Source: Myroides odoratus
GTDB taxonomy: Bacteria > Bacteroidota > Bacteroidia > Flavobacteriales > Flavobacteriaceae
Reading direction: 5' to 3'
DNA length: 64,000 nt
Assembly: GCF_001549985.1 (NCBI RefSeq)
Contig: NZ_LROZ01000015.1
Coordinates: forward strand, 16,990 to 80,989
This document shows, in pieces, positions 26,817 to 36,105 of this stretch (the first letter of the stretch is position 1; each line of letters begins with the position of its first letter). Both the position numbers and the translations under genes were made by a program. Below the pieces are notes generated by a model. It made no database searches. It saw only the letters and a program-made list of their open reading frames with translations, and had not been told where the DNA came from.

Positions 26817-27401
26817 TTAAGAAAAGCGTTTCTTTTTAATTTCACTTAAGTATTCAGGGCTAAAGCCTAAGTAAGAAGCTAGTAAATATTGAGGAATGCG
26901 CTGTACAAAGGCAGGAAATTGTTTTTCAAAGTGAAAGTACAATTCTTCTCGGCTGTATTCATATAAGAATTTTAAACGATGTTGAGCTGCGCCACAAGCA
27001 AGCTGGAATAGCGTTCGGAAGTATTTTTCCATAATGGGATGGGCATCCACTAAGGCTTTAAAATTAGCCTGAGTAATACAAAGAATATCCGATGGTTCTA
27101 CCGTTTGGATGTAAAAGTCGCTCGTCGTTTGTTTTTCAAAGGCAAGGTGATCGGTTAACCACCATTGTTCAATAGCAAAATCTAATGTTTGTACTGTGCC
27201 GTTTTCTTTGATATAATAGCTTCTCAAACAACCGTGGAGTACAAAGTACATCCTGTCACAAGGCATGCCTGCTTCTTGAATAGTCGTTTTTTTCGACAAC
27301 GTCTGAAAGGTGAAAAATGATAGGATAGAGACTATTTCATCAGCATGGAGTGGGGTAGTGAATCGCTCAATATGTTCAATAAAAAGAGTCGCATTTTTCA
27401 T
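26817..27401 (-). CDS. Crp/Fnr-family transcriptional regulator
   Basis: The protein has 194 residues from the ATG at 27401 (MKNATLFIEH). The frame stays open to 27518, but the extra 39 residues are hydrophobic and unlike this family, whose members are about 190 residues. A cyclic-nucleotide-binding beta-barrel (about 25-110; MYFVLHGCLRSYY) precedes a C-terminal DNA-binding region (LLASYLGFSPEYLSEIKKKR). Bacteroidota members often regulate nearby redox or CMD-family genes; the AhpD-like gene is next to it. Confidence 0.87.
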   Translation of the reverse strand: MKNATLFIEHIERFTTPLHADEIVSILSFFTFQTLSKKTTIQEAGMPCDRMYFVLHGCLRSYYIKENGTVQTLDFAIEQWWLTDHLAFEKQTTSDFYIQTVEPSDILCITQANFKALVDAHPIMEKYFRTLFQLACGAAQHRLKFLYEYSREELYFHFEKQFPAFVQRIPQYLLASYLGFSPEYLSEIKKKRFS

Positions 27402-27728
27402 ATACAAGTAGTTGATATCTAGTGCAAGTAGTACAAAGTAAAGATAATAATACGAAGATACTACTTGAAAATTAGAATGCAATAGAAAACAAGAAAGAAG
27501 CGGAAGATCAGTTAACAAGTAGATGGTTCTACGGCTATGATAGTTTGGGTGAAAAGAAAGTGAAAAAAATATACTTTATTTTTAATCATATTTTGCGTTT
27601 TTTACATATTTATTTGTTAAATAGGTGTTTTTTTGTGTTGTTTTAGGTGTTTTTTTTGTGACTTTGTTTACGTTTCTAAGTCTTAGAGGAGAGGTAGTTA
27701 ATTGTTGGATGGATATTAGGAGTCAAAG
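27402..27728. other. AT-rich divergent intergenic region
   Basis: 327 bp with long T-rich runs (27590-27660). Includes the discarded upstream extension of the Crp-like frame. No clear motif. Confidence 0.4.
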
Positions 27729-28391
27729 ATGAAAAGTAAAAAGGGGGATAAGGTAAAGAAAAAGAAGCAATATGTTCGTAATGTATTAGTTGTCAAATCG
27801 AAGCTGCTAATTTGTTGTTTGTTATTTACTTGTATACTGCTAGTGAAAAGCACGGAGAAAAGTCATCTTGTTTTTCTAGTGTTTACTATCGTTGTTCTTG
27901 TGATAAAGCTAACAAAAGAAGGTATTCATCAGTTTCGCCAGCCGAAACAAGTATCGATATCAGATGAAACCGCTAGTGCTTATTTGAAAAATGAAAGTGT
28001 AATACTGAAACCTCATGTAAATACAACAGTTACAGTAAAAGCTAAGGCAACAGTTGCAGAAGTACAAGTATTACAAAATTTACTATACGTTCAAGTAATA
28101 GATAAACAGCTTTTTTTAGATTCAACTGTGACATTGACTGAAGTAGCAAATATTCTTAAAGTAGATAAAAATAAATTGATCGCATACTTCAAATATTCAG
28201 CATCTTCAAGTTTTAAATTATATATCAATCGATTAAGAGTTGAGCATGCATTCAATATTATTCGCGAGAGAGAAAAAGATATTACGGTTGAGGAATTAAC
28301 TTTTCTGTGTGGATTCAATACACGATTGTCCTTTTATCGTGCATTCGTTTATTTTTATGGATTTGCTCCTTCCAAGCTTTTAAAAAATTAA
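27729..28391 (+). CDS. Membrane-anchored AraC-type regulator
   Basis: This 220-residue protein has a basic N-terminus and two hydrophobic helices (about 22-40 and 46-63). A linker precedes a C-terminal double HTH (about 125-220) ending FLCGFNTRLSFYRAFVYFYGFAPSKLL. The architecture resembles the HTH output of membrane sensors, with no periplasmic sensor. It opens the surface-protein region and may bind operators near its neighbours. Confidence 0.78.
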   Translation: MKSKKGDKVKKKKQYVRNVLVVKSKLLICCLLFTCILLVKSTEKSHLVFLVFTIVVLVIKLTKEGIHQFRQPKQVSISDETASAYLKNESVILKPHVNTTVTVKAKATVAEVQVLQNLLYVQVIDKQLFLDSTVTLTEVANILKVDKNKLIAYFKYSASSSFKLYINRLRVEHAFNIIREREKDITVEELTFLCGFNTRLSFYRAFVYFYGFAPSKLLKN

Positions 28392-28787
28392 GAGATAATT
28401 TTTGGTAGGATTATTCAACTTTCATTTTTGTAGAACATCGTCTATAGATACAAATAAGTGCAACGGTGATTAATACAAAAATAAATACAGTGACAAAATG
28501 AAAGGGTGCAAGAAGAAAGCGTGGTGTCCTTATTTTATTTGTTTACGCATAAAAGTTAATTCGTGTATCATTGTGTTTTTTTGATTGTTTATTGTTTTTT
28601 TGATACCTTTTTTAACTTTATTGTGCTTTAATTTTATGTATTGATTGTTATTGATACTGTTTACTGTAATGTTATATTAATCAGTAAAAACAAAAGTAGA
28701 CCTTTTAGATGCTGTTGTTGATAAAAAGCACAAAATCAATTCATTACTTTTTGTGATAACAATAAAAGTGAATTTAAATTAATAAAT
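28392..28787. other. Regulatory region with long inverted repeat
   Basis: The 396-bp AT-rich gap contains a nested inverted repeat (28552-28619) resembling the one at 30875-30943. No gene is supported. Confidence 0.55.
28552..28619. promoter_or_regulatory. Nested inverted repeat, candidate operator (copy 1)
   Basis: AAAGTTAA (28552-28559) is inverted at 28612-28619. Inside it, GTATCA (28565-28570) is inverted as TGATAC (28601-28606). The central region is T-rich. The same arrangement with nearly the same spacing occurs at 30875-30943, upstream of the adhesin operon. Confidence 0.55.
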
Positions 28788-29144
28788 ATGAAAATAAATC
28801 TACTCTCAATTATCCTATTATTTTTGGTAGTAATGGTTTCTATACCGGTTGATATAGGAATACTTAGAACCTATATAATTGAATTGACTTTGCGGTTTAT
28901 GGATAAGAAGTTAGCCTATATAAAGCATCCATTTAAATGGATGAAAACTCAACTAATTAATAGGAAGGAACAGGTGAAGTGTTCTATATCATTTGCTAGT
29001 ATCAAACAGAAAGAGATCAAATCTAGATTTGATTATTGGAAGAACAAGAAAAGGAATCCCTGTCTTTTGGATGTAGATAGCAGGAATAAAGAAATAAGAA
29101 TTCAAATTGATTCATTGCTCCAAATCAAACGCCTCTGTTTTTAA
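28788..29144 (+). CDS. Small membrane-anchored basic protein
   Basis: This 118-residue protein has one N-terminal hydrophobic helix (about 4-23) and a Lys/Arg-rich remainder. No domain is recognised. It ends two bases before the next start codon, so it is probably cotranscribed and perhaps coupled with the downstream AraC-type regulator. Confidence 0.6.
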   Translation: MKINLLSIILLFLVVMVSIPVDIGILRTYIIELTLRFMDKKLAYIKHPFKWMKTQLINRKEQVKCSISFASIKQKEIKSRFDYWKNKKRNPCLLDVDSRNKEIRIQIDSLLQIKRLCF

Positions 29145-29146
29145 TT

Positions 29147-30292
29147 ATGTTTAGTATGCCGCTACAAATTTTCTTTCTTATTTTATTACTCCCTATTGTT
29201 TTGTATGAAATCATTACAGCCTATCAGCAGGTTGTGCCCAAAGCAAAACGAGTAACTTATTATGCAACTACGTGGTTTAGTTTTTTTGTGGTTGTTCAGT
29301 TAATTCTTTTGGTTTATGAAGATTTATTACTAAAGAATGTTTTTCATTTTTCAATTTGGCTCTTGTTGTTTTTGTTTTATGGACCTTTTTTAAACCTGAT
29401 TATTTCCAGTAGACAAAAGGATCATCAATACAGGAACAAGGCTGATTATTTTAGTGATTTCTATCGGATTGTTTGTGTATTTATTTTTGGGTTGTTTCTC
29501 TCCTTGGTTCAGAATAAATGGGACTATGTCAATGCAAGTATGCTAGGTATATTTAGTGTAACCTTTTTATATTATGGGATTACGTTGCGAAAAAAAATAA
29601 AACTAATAGATGAAAAACGATCAGATGATCAACAGCCAAAGGAGGGGAAGAAGGATTGGAAAAAGAGTATATCCATCATTTTAGGCGGAATACTAGTAAT
29701 CGTTTTTTTTCTCTTATCTAAGGATATTAAATTATCGATTTTCTTATTCCTACTATTCTTATATGTGTACTTAACTTTTTTGAGAAAAGAAATGGAAAGC
29801 GAAGCTGTTTTCATGCTCAAAGAATCAGAGGGAATTACAACTCAAATGGAAGAGTGGAATTTGGCGTATAGAGGAGAGGAGGATGGAAAACAAAAGAATA
29901 TGCAGGAAGCTGATACGCTAAAATATGGACAAACTAAATTAAATGATATTGTGTTGCAACGTTGCGATATAAAAGTGACTCATATTATCATTGAAAATAA
30001 AGCCTATTTGGACGCCAATTTTAAAATGACAGATTTAGCTTCTCGTACGAAAATATCTCGGTATTATTTAGCCCAGTATTTCAATGTAGTATATCAGATG
30101 AATTTTCGTGAGTATATCAATAAATTGAGAATAGAGCATGTGGTGAAGTATATAGAGAATCATCATACAAAAGCAGAATTAAGTGTACATGATTTATTTT
30201 TGGAGAGTGCATTTAATTCGAAAACCTCTTTTTTCAAAAGCTTTAAACATGTTTTGGGATGTACACCCCTTGAGTTTTTGAAAAAAACATAA
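29147..30292 (+). CDS. Polytopic membrane protein with C-terminal AraC HTH
   Basis: This 381-residue protein has about seven hydrophobic segments in residues 3-215 and a C-terminal double HTH (about 275-381) containing AQYFNVVYQMNFREYINKLR and SFFKSFKHVLGCTPLEFLK. This class couples a membrane sensor directly to DNA binding. The gene lies upstream of the adhesin/type B operon and is similar in layout to the pair at 43670-45943. Confidence 0.83.
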   Translation: MFSMPLQIFFLILLLPIVLYEIITAYQQVVPKAKRVTYYATTWFSFFVVVQLILLVYEDLLLKNVFHFSIWLLLFLFYGPFLNLIISSRQKDHQYRNKADYFSDFYRIVCVFIFGLFLSLVQNKWDYVNASMLGIFSVTFLYYGITLRKKIKLIDEKRSDDQQPKEGKKDWKKSISIILGGILVIVFFLLSKDIKLSIFLFLLFLYVYLTFLRKEMESEAVFMLKESEGITTQMEEWNLAYRGEEDGKQKNMQEADTLKYGQTKLNDIVLQRCDIKVTHIIIENKAYLDANFKMTDLASRTKISRYYLAQYFNVVYQMNFREYINKLRIEHVVKYIENHHTKAELSVHDLFLESAFNSKTSFFKSFKHVLGCTPLEFLKKT

Positions 30293-30329
30293 TAGCACAT
30301 AAACCTATATTTTATCGGAAATGAAATAT

Positions 30330-30360
30330 CAAAAAAGATCCTTGCTAGGATCTTTTTTTT
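30330..30360 (+). terminator. Terminator after the AraC-type regulator
   Basis: Stem AAAGATCC/GGATCTTT with loop TTGCTA, flanked by A6 and T8. Confidence 0.85.
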
Positions 30361-30874
30361 GTGTTGTAAAAAAAGAAAGATGCACCTAGAAAAGTTTAGT
30401 ACTTGCTGCAGTATGTATAGAAGAGAAGGAAAACAGTTTTGGATTTCTTTCGATTACAATAGAGCGAGAAATAGAAATAACCCTATTGTTCTATTGTCTT
30501 TTTCGTTGTCTTTTTTTATCGAGAGAAGCTGATACAAAAATAATTTTGATTTCATTTTTATACATATGATGATCAATTGATGAAATAGCAGGATAAAGCA
30601 GATGGTAAATGTTAAGAAATATAGTAGCTGTGTTTCATTCAAGTATACGGTGAACAAGTAAAGGATTAGGAGGGAAAGTGTAGCTGTTTTAAAGTGGATT
30701 AAAATTGAAGTGAAGAAGCAGTAGGAAGACAATTAATACAATAAATATTGAGCTATACCTTCTGTTCAATCTAACGGAATTAGAGTAAAAACAGATCTTT
30801 TGATTTTCGGTTTGAATCTGTTATTCAATTCATTGTATGATTTGATGAAAGTGTTTTTTGTTCTTTTTTACATA

Positions 30875-30943
30875 AAAGTTAAAGTGCGTTTCATTGCGTT
30901 TTTTTTAGTGATTTATTGTTTTTTTGATACTTTTTTTAACTTT
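30875..30943. promoter_or_regulatory. Nested inverted repeat, candidate operator (copy 2)
   Basis: AAAGTTAA (30875-30882) is inverted at 30936-30943. The inner pair is GTTTCA and TGATAC, with one mismatch. Overall it resembles the segment at 28552-28619, including the shared TTTATTGTTTTTTTGATAC stretch. It lies 160 bp before the adhesin operon start. Confidence 0.55.
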
Positions 30944-31102
30944 TTTCTGATTTAAGTTTGGATAATGATAATCGAATAGCCTTGTTGGGATAATTTTCAT
31001 ACAAAGAGTAAACAAGATGAACTTCGGAGCGAAAAATAGTTGTAACTGGATCTTAATTAATTAAAAGAATCAAATAATAAAAAGAAAAATAAATTGATAA
31101 AT

Positions 31103-33886
31103 ATGAAAAGAAAATTACTATCAATCGCCATGTTGCTTTTAGCTTCTACAATTCAGGCGCAGGTAGGTATTGGAACAACAACACCTAATAAATCGGCTGA
31201 GTTGACATTGTGGTCTAAAGATAAGGGATTACTTATTCCAAATATCCCATTAGAAAGTACCACCGATAGGATAACTATTGCAAATGGCAATATAGAAAGT
31301 TTATTAGTATATGCTACTATTAAACAAGGAGATATTGAGCCTGGTTTTTACTATTGGGATAAAACGAAATGGGCGCGTATTGTAGCAGATTCTGACATTG
31401 CTAGACTGGTGATTAATAATTTTACGGAGATTATTAATAATGAAAACGTAACGTATGAAATTGAACAACTTTTTAAAACCATTGGTGGCAATGTGTATTA
31501 TGATGGTACTCAATTTGAGTATATGGATAGTGAGGGGGTAAAACACGTAATTAATTTCGAAGAGCTTGTTCAAGCCAATGAAACCTTAACTATTTTAGAC
31601 TATAATGCAGCTACAGGTACATTAACGTATCAAGATGAAAAGGGCGATAGAGTAACAGTTGACATCAAAGGAGCGGTAAAGTCTTTTGAAACGGTAACGA
31701 GTATTACTAGTGATGCAAATGCTGGAACTATTACGTTCAAAGATGAAAGTGGGATTGAAACTATTTTGAACATCCAGCAGTTGGTTCAAGCCAATGAAAC
31801 CTTAACTATTTTAGACTATAATGCAGGGACAGGTACATTGACCTATCAAGATGAAAAGGGCGATAGGGTAACAGTTGACATCAAAGGAGCGGTTAAATCT
31901 TTTGAAACGGTAACGAGTATCACCAGTGATGCGAATGCTGGAACGATTACATTCAAAGATGAAAGTGGAATTGAAACTGTTTTAAATATCCAACAGTTGA
32001 TTCAAGCTAATGAGACCTTAACTGTATTAGATTATAATCTAACAACAGGTACATTAACCTATCAAGATGAACAAAGAAATACTGTAACAGTTGATATCAG
32101 AGGAGCGGTTAAATCTTTTGAAACGGTAACCAGTATAGCAAGTAATCCTAATGCAGGAACGATTACGTTTAAAGATGAAAAAGGATTGGATACTGTGTTG
32201 GATATTAAGCAGTTGGTTGCACTTAGTGAAACGTTAACCGTTTTACATTATAATGAAACGACAGGAACTTTGACTTATCAAGATGAAAAAGGAAATGTTA
32301 CATATATTGATATCAAAGGGGCTGTTAAGCTTCATGAAACCTTAACTGTTTTAGGTTATAATACCACTACAGGAGCATTAACCTATCAAGATGAAAAAGG
32401 AAATACAGTTGTAGTAGATATTAAAACGGCTATTAAATCTTTCGAAACAGTAACAAGTATAAAAAGTAATGAAACAGCTGGTACAATTACGTATAAAGAC
32501 GAAAGAGGAAGTGATACTGTTTTAAATATCAAACCCATAGTTAAAGCGAATGAGACGTTGACTATTCTAGGGTATGATGCAACAACAGGAATATTAACCT
32601 ACCAAGACGAAAAAGGCAATACTTCAACCGTAGATATCAAAGGAGCGGTTCATACATTCGAGACTGTTACAAGTGTAACAAGTAATAGTACGAACGGAAC
32701 TATTACCTTCAAAAATGAAAAAGGAGTTGATACCGTATTGGATATTAATCAGTTAGTGACACTTACTGAAACACTAACAGTTTTAACTTATGATGCAACA
32801 ACAGGGGAGTTAATGTATACAGACGAAGTAGGGAATACTTCGATAATAGATATCAAAGATGTTGTTAATCATCATGAAACACTAACTGTTTTAGGTTATG
32901 ATGCAACAACAGGATCTTTAACTTATAAAGATGAAGAAGGAAATACAACTATTGTAGATATCAAATCGGCTGTTCAAACGCATGAAACCTTAACTGTTTT
33001 GGGGTATGATACTGCTACAGGAACGTTAACTTATAAGGACGAGAAAGGACAAACAACGACTGTAGATGTCAAAGCAGCTGTTCAAGCTTATGAAACCTTA
33101 ACGGTTATAGCTTATAATGCAACTACAGGAATACTGACCTATAAGGATGAAAAAGGCGTTACGGAAACGGTAGATTTAAAAGCAGCGATTAAAGCGCATG
33201 AAACGGTTACCAAATTGATCGATAATAATAATGGAACCTTGACCTATTATAATGAAAGCGAAATTGATAGTGCTGGTTTACCTATTGCCAATACGGGACT
33301 TACTTTTAGAATACCTAAAACAGAGTCATACGAGTTAACGAATGTTTTAACTCCTGGAAACGCACAAAATTACCCCAGTGAATGGGATTATGAAACCATG
33401 GTTAATGATTATGATGGAGTAGATTTTTATGCCTTGACTCATGCAACTCCGACTCCTATTTTTACGAGTTATTTCGATACAAATCAGAATCCAGGCGATA
33501 CAAAATTTATGAATTTTGATTTCTTTGTGGAATGTACTGCATTAACTATTGGTAACACAAACCCCAATAAACAAGTTTTAACAGAACTAGAGGTACAGGT
33601 TTTAATTAATGATGTTTTAGTGAAAAGGTTTTTTCCGCTGAGGTATACTTTTGGAAAAGAGGAGGGATATGAACAAAATCATATCAGACACTATGGAGGA
33701 ATTCTCTCCTATTCAGATAATTTAAATCTTGTTCCAACGAATAACAAATTAGAAATTAGAATTTGCCCTACACGAACTAGTTTTTACAATAATGAAGGAA
33801 CGCGAGTTGGTTCTTTTTTGAGAGGATCTAAAACATTATCTATAAGGGTTTTAGATCCTATATTTCACATTTTCGAAAAACAATAA
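31103..33886 (+). CDS. Repeat-rich secreted adhesin-like protein
   Basis: The protein has 927 residues from the ATG at 31103; a TTG three codons upstream is unlikely. The signal peptide ends at IQAQ, then comes the VGIGTTTPNKSA start typical of Bacteroidota surface proteins. Residues about 160-735 are sixteen 36-residue repeats of two alternating kinds, ETLT(I/V)L and ETVTSI, each with TYQDEKG or TFKDE-type beta turns. The C-terminal beta-rich domain (about 740-927) has no evident type A or B sorting signal. It is first in an operon with a type B protein, PorP/SprF and OmpA-like genes, spacing 4 bp to the next. It probably forms a long stalk. Confidence 0.8.
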   Translation: MKRKLLSIAMLLLASTIQAQVGIGTTTPNKSAELTLWSKDKGLLIPNIPLESTTDRITIANGNIESLLVYATIKQGDIEPGFYYWDKTKWARIVADSDIARLVINNFTEIINNENVTYEIEQLFKTIGGNVYYDGTQFEYMDSEGVKHVINFEELVQANETLTILDYNAATGTLTYQDEKGDRVTVDIKGAVKSFETVTSITSDANAGTITFKDESGIETILNIQQLVQANETLTILDYNAGTGTLTYQDEKGDRVTVDIKGAVKSFETVTSITSDANAGTITFKDESGIETVLNIQQLIQANETLTVLDYNLTTGTLTYQDEQRNTVTVDIRGAVKSFETVTSIASNPNAGTITFKDEKGLDTVLDIKQLVALSETLTVLHYNETTGTLTYQDEKGNVTYIDIKGAVKLHETLTVLGYNTTTGALTYQDEKGNTVVVDIKTAIKSFETVTSIKSNETAGTITYKDERGSDTVLNIKPIVKANETLTILGYDATTGILTYQDEKGNTSTVDIKGAVHTFETVTSVTSNSTNGTITFKNEKGVDTVLDINQLVTLTETLTVLTYDATTGELMYTDEVGNTSIIDIKDVVNHHETLTVLGYDATTGSLTYKDEEGNTTIVDIKSAVQTHETLTVLGYDTATGTLTYKDEKGQTTTVDVKAAVQAYETLTVIAYNATTGILTYKDEKGVTETVDLKAAIKAHETVTKLIDNNNGTLTYYNESEIDSAGLPIANTGLTFRIPKTESYELTNVLTPGNAQNYPSEWDYETMVNDYDGVDFYALTHATPTPIFTSYFDTNQNPGDTKFMNFDFFVECTALTIGNTNPNKQVLTELEVQVLINDVLVKRFFPLRYTFGKEEGYEQNHIRHYGGILSYSDNLNLVPTNNKLEIRICPTRTSFYNNEGTRVGSFLRGSKTLSIRVLDPIFHIFEKQ

Positions 33887-33890
33887 CGCT

Positions 33891-35159
33891 ATGAAAAAGT
33901 ACGTTCAAGTATTTGTGTGTTTTTTGGTCGGAGTCATGCCCATTTTTGGGCAGGCTCCATTCCAAAAAGCAATGGTTAATCAAGGTACGCTAACAATTAC
34001 CCCTAATGCGGTAGTTAGTACGAGCTATGATTTTGATAACACGGCAAGTGGAGTCGTAAAGAATGATGGAACAACCTATTATTATGGTAATTTCAACAAT
34101 GACAATTTATATTATCACACCGATCAGTCTCCAACGTCCCAGGCTATTTTTACTCCATTCGGAGGAACTAGTGGTGCACAACAAATTACAGGAGAGAAAC
34201 CGTCTGATTTCTATGATGTTGTTTTTGATAATCCCACTCCAGTAAAAGGATTTGATGTCAAGACGGAGATGAATGTTAAGGGGAGTGTTGATTTCCAAAT
34301 GGGGATTGTACAGGTAGATTCTCTGGCTGGAATGTTGACCTTTCATCCAGGTGCGAAGGCTATGAATCCCTCTGATCAGAGCCATGTTGAGGGATATGTT
34401 GAGAAAATAGGAAAGGAAAATTTTACATTTCCTATTGGGGATAAAGAGGTGTATCGCTATGCTAAGATAGCTGCTATGCCAAGTGAAAAACAGGCTTATC
34501 AAAGTAAGTATATCTTAAATGATCACGACTTTTTTCGTCAACATAATAAAATGGACAAATCTATAGCAGTTCTCAACACAAAAGAATATTGGAAACTAGA
34601 GAAGTCTAATACTTCCCAAGGTGATGTTTTATTGACCTTGAGTTGGGATACTCGTACGACGCTTCCAGAAGTTTTAACTGGAAATCTTTCAGATTTACAC
34701 ATTGTTCATTGGGATGATGCAGCAGGTACTTGGGTGGATCATGGGGGAGTTGCTTCTTCAGATTTACAAGAGGTTACGACGGCTGTAAAAGGTTCAGGTT
34801 ATTATACCTTGGCTGCAGTTTTACCGTATGTGGAAGAAGATAATGAATTAATTATTTACAATCTTGTTTCACTCAATGGAGATGGAAAGAATGATTATTT
34901 CTATATAGAAAACATTCAGGCATACTCGAATAACCAGGTGGAGATTTACAATCGTTGGGGGGTTAAAGTATACGAGACCACAAATTATGATTCTGCGGGT
35001 AATGTATTTCGTGGCTATTCAGAAGGACGTGTGACAATCAATAAAGATAAAGCGCTTCCAACGGGTACCTATTTCTATATTATTACGTATGAGGTTAAGA
35101 ATCAAAATGGCTCTAACATCGTTAAGAAATCGGGATATCTGCATTTAGAAACAGAATAA
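33891..35159 (+). CDS. T9SS type B sorting-domain protein (CHU_C-like)
   Basis: This 422-residue protein has a signal peptide ending near IFGQ. The middle has PTN-type beta structure (TYYYGNFNND, PIGDKEVYRYAKI). The C-terminal gliding-motility/type B sorting domain (about 325-422) contains SLNGDGKNDYFYIE and VEIYNRWGVKVYET. Type B cargo in Flavobacteria generally needs a PorP/SprF partner, which is the next gene. It is a clear paralogue of 46059-47351. Confidence 0.88.
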   Translation: MKKYVQVFVCFLVGVMPIFGQAPFQKAMVNQGTLTITPNAVVSTSYDFDNTASGVVKNDGTTYYYGNFNNDNLYYHTDQSPTSQAIFTPFGGTSGAQQITGEKPSDFYDVVFDNPTPVKGFDVKTEMNVKGSVDFQMGIVQVDSLAGMLTFHPGAKAMNPSDQSHVEGYVEKIGKENFTFPIGDKEVYRYAKIAAMPSEKQAYQSKYILNDHDFFRQHNKMDKSIAVLNTKEYWKLEKSNTSQGDVLLTLSWDTRTTLPEVLTGNLSDLHIVHWDDAAGTWVDHGGVASSDLQEVTTAVKGSGYYTLAAVLPYVEEDNELIIYNLVSLNGDGKNDYFYIENIQAYSNNQVEIYNRWGVKVYETTNYDSAGNVFRGYSEGRVTINKDKALPTGTYFYIITYEVKNQNGSNIVKKSGYLHLETE

Positions 35160-35172
35160 AAATATAAGAGCA

Positions 35173-36102
35173 GTGGAAAAGAAGAGAATATATTATGGAC
35201 TAAGTTTAGTAGTGCTAAGCTTTTTGTCCCACCAGGCGCATGCCCAACAAGACCCTCAGTATACCCATTATATGTACAATCATTCCAATATAAATCCTGC
35301 TTATGCAGGAAGCACAGAGGGATTACAGCTGTTTGGATTGTATCGTACACAATGGGTTGGCTTAGATGGCGCACCAAAGACGGCTACTCTTTCAGCTACT
35401 ACGCCTTTGGGGACGAGTGGCTTGGGATTAGGTGTAAATTTTACTAATGACCGAATTGGTGTGATGAATGAAAATACATTATCTATTGATTTATCGTATG
35501 CTATTAGCTTGAATTACAATTATAAATTAGCTTTTGGATTAAAAGGGAGCGGTAGTTTATTAGATGTTACCTATAGTGATTTAAATATTTATGATGGTAC
35601 AGATCCTGTAACAGGAACCGATATTACGAATTCATTTACACCCAATTTAGGAGCCGGATTGTTCTTGTATTCAGATAAGTCCTATGTAGGGGTTTCAGCT
35701 CCCAATTTGTTTACGCAATCTCGTTATGATGATAATCAATTGAATACATTGAAGCAAAAGTTACACTTATATGTTACAGGAGGATATGTGTTTGATTTGA
35801 ATGCCAATTTACAGTTTAAACCAGCGGCTATGATTAAGATGGAAGAAGGCTCGCCGCTTCAGGTAGATGTTAGTGCGAATTTTATGTTTATGGAGAAGTT
35901 TACCGTAGGAGCGGCTTACCGCTGGGATGCCTCAGTGAGTGGACTGGTAGGATTTCAAGTTTCCAAGAACTTGATGCTTGGTTATAGTTATGATGCTGAT
36001 ACAACGAGGTTGGCTCATTATAATTCGGGATCACATGAGGTTTTTCTTCGCTTTAATTTGTTTAATAACCATAAGCGCATTGCTGCGCCAAGGTTCTTTT
36101 AA
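35173..36102 (+). CDS. PorP/SprF-family type IX secretion membrane protein
   Basis: This 309-residue protein from a GTG start at 35173 has a signal peptide ending HAQQ. The PorP/SprF hallmark QDPQYTHYMYN...NPAYAGS precedes FGLYRTQWVGLDGAPKT, and the rest forms an outer-membrane barrel. SprF-like proteins handle type B sorting-domain cargo, consistent with the gene just upstream. It is paralogous to 39112-40035. Confidence 0.92.
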   Translation: MEKKRIYYGLSLVVLSFLSHQAHAQQDPQYTHYMYNHSNINPAYAGSTEGLQLFGLYRTQWVGLDGAPKTATLSATTPLGTSGLGLGVNFTNDRIGVMNENTLSIDLSYAISLNYNYKLAFGLKGSGSLLDVTYSDLNIYDGTDPVTGTDITNSFTPNLGAGLFLYSDKSYVGVSAPNLFTQSRYDDNQLNTLKQKLHLYVTGGYVFDLNANLQFKPAAMIKMEEGSPLQVDVSANFMFMEKFTVGAAYRWDASVSGLVGFQVSKNLMLGYSYDADTTRLAHYNSGSHEVFLRFNLFNNHKRIAAPRFF

Positions 36103-36105
36103 AAG

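Larger units (their letters stand above)
30293..31102. other. Intergenic region with terminator and candidate operator
   Basis: This 810-bp gap holds a terminator (30330-30360), an inverted repeat similar to that at 28552-28619, and the leader of the adhesin operon. A 92-codon minus-strand frame (30454-30732) would encode a hydrophobic peptide, but it has no supporting feature. Confidence 0.55.

Noticed and set aside
27402..27518. N-terminal extension of the Crp/Fnr regulator
   Set aside because: Adds a hydrophobic stretch absent from the family; the ATG at 27401 gives normal length.
30454..30732. 92-codon minus-strand hydrophobic frame
   Set aside because: AT-rich low-complexity sequence with no promoter, terminator or homology that I can see.
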